Source of the DNA: Chitinophagales bacterium
GTDB taxonomy: Bacteria; Bacteroidota; Bacteroidia; Chitinophagales; JADIYW01
NCBI GenBank assembly: GCA_020636545.1
Contig: JACJXS010000009.1
Coordinates: 124,001-188,000, forward strand
Direction of reading: 5' to 3'
Length of the DNA: 64,000 nt
The position numbers and the translations under genes are program-made. Below, piece after piece: positions 62,740 to 64,000 of the stretch (position 1 is its first letter; each line of letters begins with the position of its first letter). A model generated the notes under the pieces. It saw only the letters and a program-made list of their open reading frames with translations. It did no database searches and had not been told where the DNA came from.

Positions 62740-64000
62740 TTACACAATCATACCTGCTGCAACGGTTTCATTGGTCGCTTCATCTACTAAAATAATACTT
62801 CCAGTCTGTCTATTTTTTCTATAACTATCAAAAAATAAAGGTACGGTTGTTTTAATGCTTACACGCCCAATTTCGTTAAGTTTTAGCTCTGTTTGACCTT
62901 CTACTCTAGTAAGTGTATTGGTATCCAATACATATTTTATCTCGGTAATGATGGTTTTACATTCTTTTGAAGTATGTCTTAGGATATATTTTCCACGTAA
63001 TGGCATTGGCTTTTCATTCATCCAGCACAACATTACATCTAATTCTTGACCAGTTTGAGGGACATTGTTTTCTCTAACAATCATATCGCCTCTTGAAATA
63101 TCAATTTCATCTTCTAACAAAAGGGTAACGGATTGTGGTGTAAATGCTTCATCTAAATCGCCATCCATTGTTTTTATTGCTTTTATTTTAGAAGTAAAGC
63201 CACTTGGTAAAGCTTTTACAATATCTCCAACTCTAAAAACACCGCCTGCAACTCTCCCTGCGTAACCTCTGTAATCGTGGTATTCATTTTTCATCGGACG
63301 GATTACATATTGTACCGGAAGTCTTGCATCTATATGGTTTAAGTCTGAGCCAATATGAATATTTTCCAATAGATACAATAAAGTTGAGCCATTGTACCAA
63401 GTCATATTTTTGCTTCTTTCCACTACATTATCGCCTGTTAATGCTGAAATTGGAATAAAAGTAACATCTTTTATATCTAATTTTGAAGCAAAAGCTTTAT
63501 AATCACTAACGATTTTGTCAAAAGTAGCCTCGTCCCAATCTACCAAATCCATTTTATTGACACAAACAACAATATGCGGAATTTGTAATAAAGAAGCAAT
63601 ATAAGAATGTCTGAATGTTTGTTCAATAATACCTTTTCTTGCATCAACTAAAATGATGGCTAGATTGGCAGTACTTGCACCAGTAACCATATTTCTAGTG
63701 TATTGAATATGTCCAGGTGTATCAGCAATAATAAATTTACGTTTTGGAGTAGAAAAATATCTATAAGCAACATCAATGGTAATACCTTGCTCACGCTCAG
63801 CTCTCAAACCATCAGTTAAAAGTGCTAAATTGACATATTCCTCGCCTCTTTTTTCAGAAGCTGATTCAATGGCTTCAATTTGGTCTTCAAAAATAGATTT
63901 ACTATCGTATAATAATCTGCCGATTAAAGTAGATTTTCCGTCATCAACAGAGCCTGCTGTGGTAAAACGCAATAACTCCATATCTAAATATGCTTTACTA
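62740..64000 (-). CDS. cysN: Sulfate adenylyltransferase subunit 1 (CysN), start possibly beyond the window
   Basis: A GTPase that drives ATP sulfurylase (CysD) in sulfate activation to APS. GSVDDGKSTLIGRLLYDSKS (P-loop), the switch II region ADTPGH and CVNKMDLVD are EF-Tu-like GTP-binding motifs, followed by barrel domains. The ATG at 63981 (MELLRFTTAG) yields 413 residues; the frame stays open upstream (SKAYLD before it) to the window edge, so the true start may lie further on and I extend the call to the edge. The expected cysD partner would be to the right. Confidence 0.92.
   Translation of the reverse strand, partial: SKAYLDMELLRFTTAGSVDDGKSTLIGRLLYDSKSIFEDQIEAIESASEKRGEEYVNLALLTDGLRAEREQGITIDVAYRYFSTPKRKFIIADTPGHIQYTRNMVTGASTANLAIILVDARKGIIEQTFRHSYIASLLQIPHIVVCVNKMDLVDWDEATFDKIVSDYKAFASKLDIKDVTFIPISALTGDNVVERSKNMTWYNGSTLLYLLENIHIGSDLNHIDARLPVQYVIRPMKNEYHDYRGYAGRVAGGVFRVGDIVKALPSGFTSKIKAIKTMDGDLDEAFTPQSVTLLLEDEIDISRGDMIVRENNVPQTGQELDVMLCWMNEKPMPLRGKYILRHTSKECKTIITEIKYVLDTNTLTRVEGQTELKLNEIGRVSIKTTVPLFFDSYRKNRQTGSIILVDEATNETVAAGMIV

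Overview
The window is AT-rich chromosomal DNA of a Bacteroidota bacterium. The evidence is a PorP/SprF-type membrane protein, an extracellular hydrolase with a type IX secretion C-terminal domain, a MoxR / LemA / DUF2207 gene set, and promoters of the Bacteroidota type (TAnnTTTG at -7) in front of both tRNA genes. I cannot fix the genus. No rRNA operon or CRISPR array is present.

Layout. 1-5.2 kb, minus strand: nfu (cut by the window edge), nadA, nadD, an O-antigen-ligase-like membrane protein, a small beta-barrel protein and scpA. 5.2-7.5 kb, plus strand: a polysaccharide-deacetylase-like protein and a PorP/SprF protein. 7.55-8.09 kb: a gene-free stretch with three near-perfect ParB binding sites (parS), directly before mnmG; this is probably the chromosome centromere and therefore lies near oriC. 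8.1-21.7 kb, plus strand: mnmG, an Ig-like lipoprotein, an RsbW-like ATPase, an SDR, a class-3 aldehyde dehydrogenase, a TetR-TolC-HlyD-RND efflux operon and hemJ. 21.8-30.8 kb, plus strand: a cell-surface region with a large membrane protein, a frameshifted secreted hydrolase, three acyltransferase-3 genes and a DUF1016 nuclease gene set between two copies of an intergenic repeat.

30.9-36.2 kb holds a compact integrative element of 5,262 bp. It is bounded by a 21-bp direct repeat, one copy of which is the 3' end of a tRNA-Ser(UGA) gene. It carries a tyrosine integrase, an excisionase-like HTH protein, a small unknown protein, an SF3 helicase, a separate zinc-finger/Toprim-like (DUF6371) primase candidate and a DUF5681 protein. 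A cluster of 9-bp iteron-like repeats lies between the helicase and the primase candidate, and a 24-bp sequence recurs near both ends. I see no relaxase, capsid or portal gene. It looks like a self-replicating satellite or minimal integrative replicon and is the best candidate here for an undescribed system.

36.3-43.7 kb is a patchwork: elaA, a QueD-like gene, a decayed DUF1016 pseudogene, two glycosyltransferases, an acyltransferase-SGNH fusion, and a mazEF toxin-antitoxin pair lying between two almost identical 160-bp direct repeats just before tRNA-Lys(UUU). 43.7-52.2 kb, minus strand: aldose epimerase, a RecB/AddA-like helicase-nuclease, a MoxR ATPase and two SurA/PpiD-like peptidyl-prolyl isomerases. 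52.3-64 kb: an RlmD-like methyltransferase, glycosyltransferases, a CoA-type Nudix hydrolase, a PhoD-like phosphatase, pheS, DUF2207 with lemA, a VanX-like dipeptidase, and cysN running off the right edge.

Functional threads: NAD synthesis with Fe-S delivery (nadA, nfu, nadD); surface polysaccharide building and acylation (Wzy-like ligase, five glycosyltransferase-like proteins, four acyltransferases); envelope protein folding and export (PPIases, PorP/SprF); and mobile or addictive DNA concentrated at tRNA genes.
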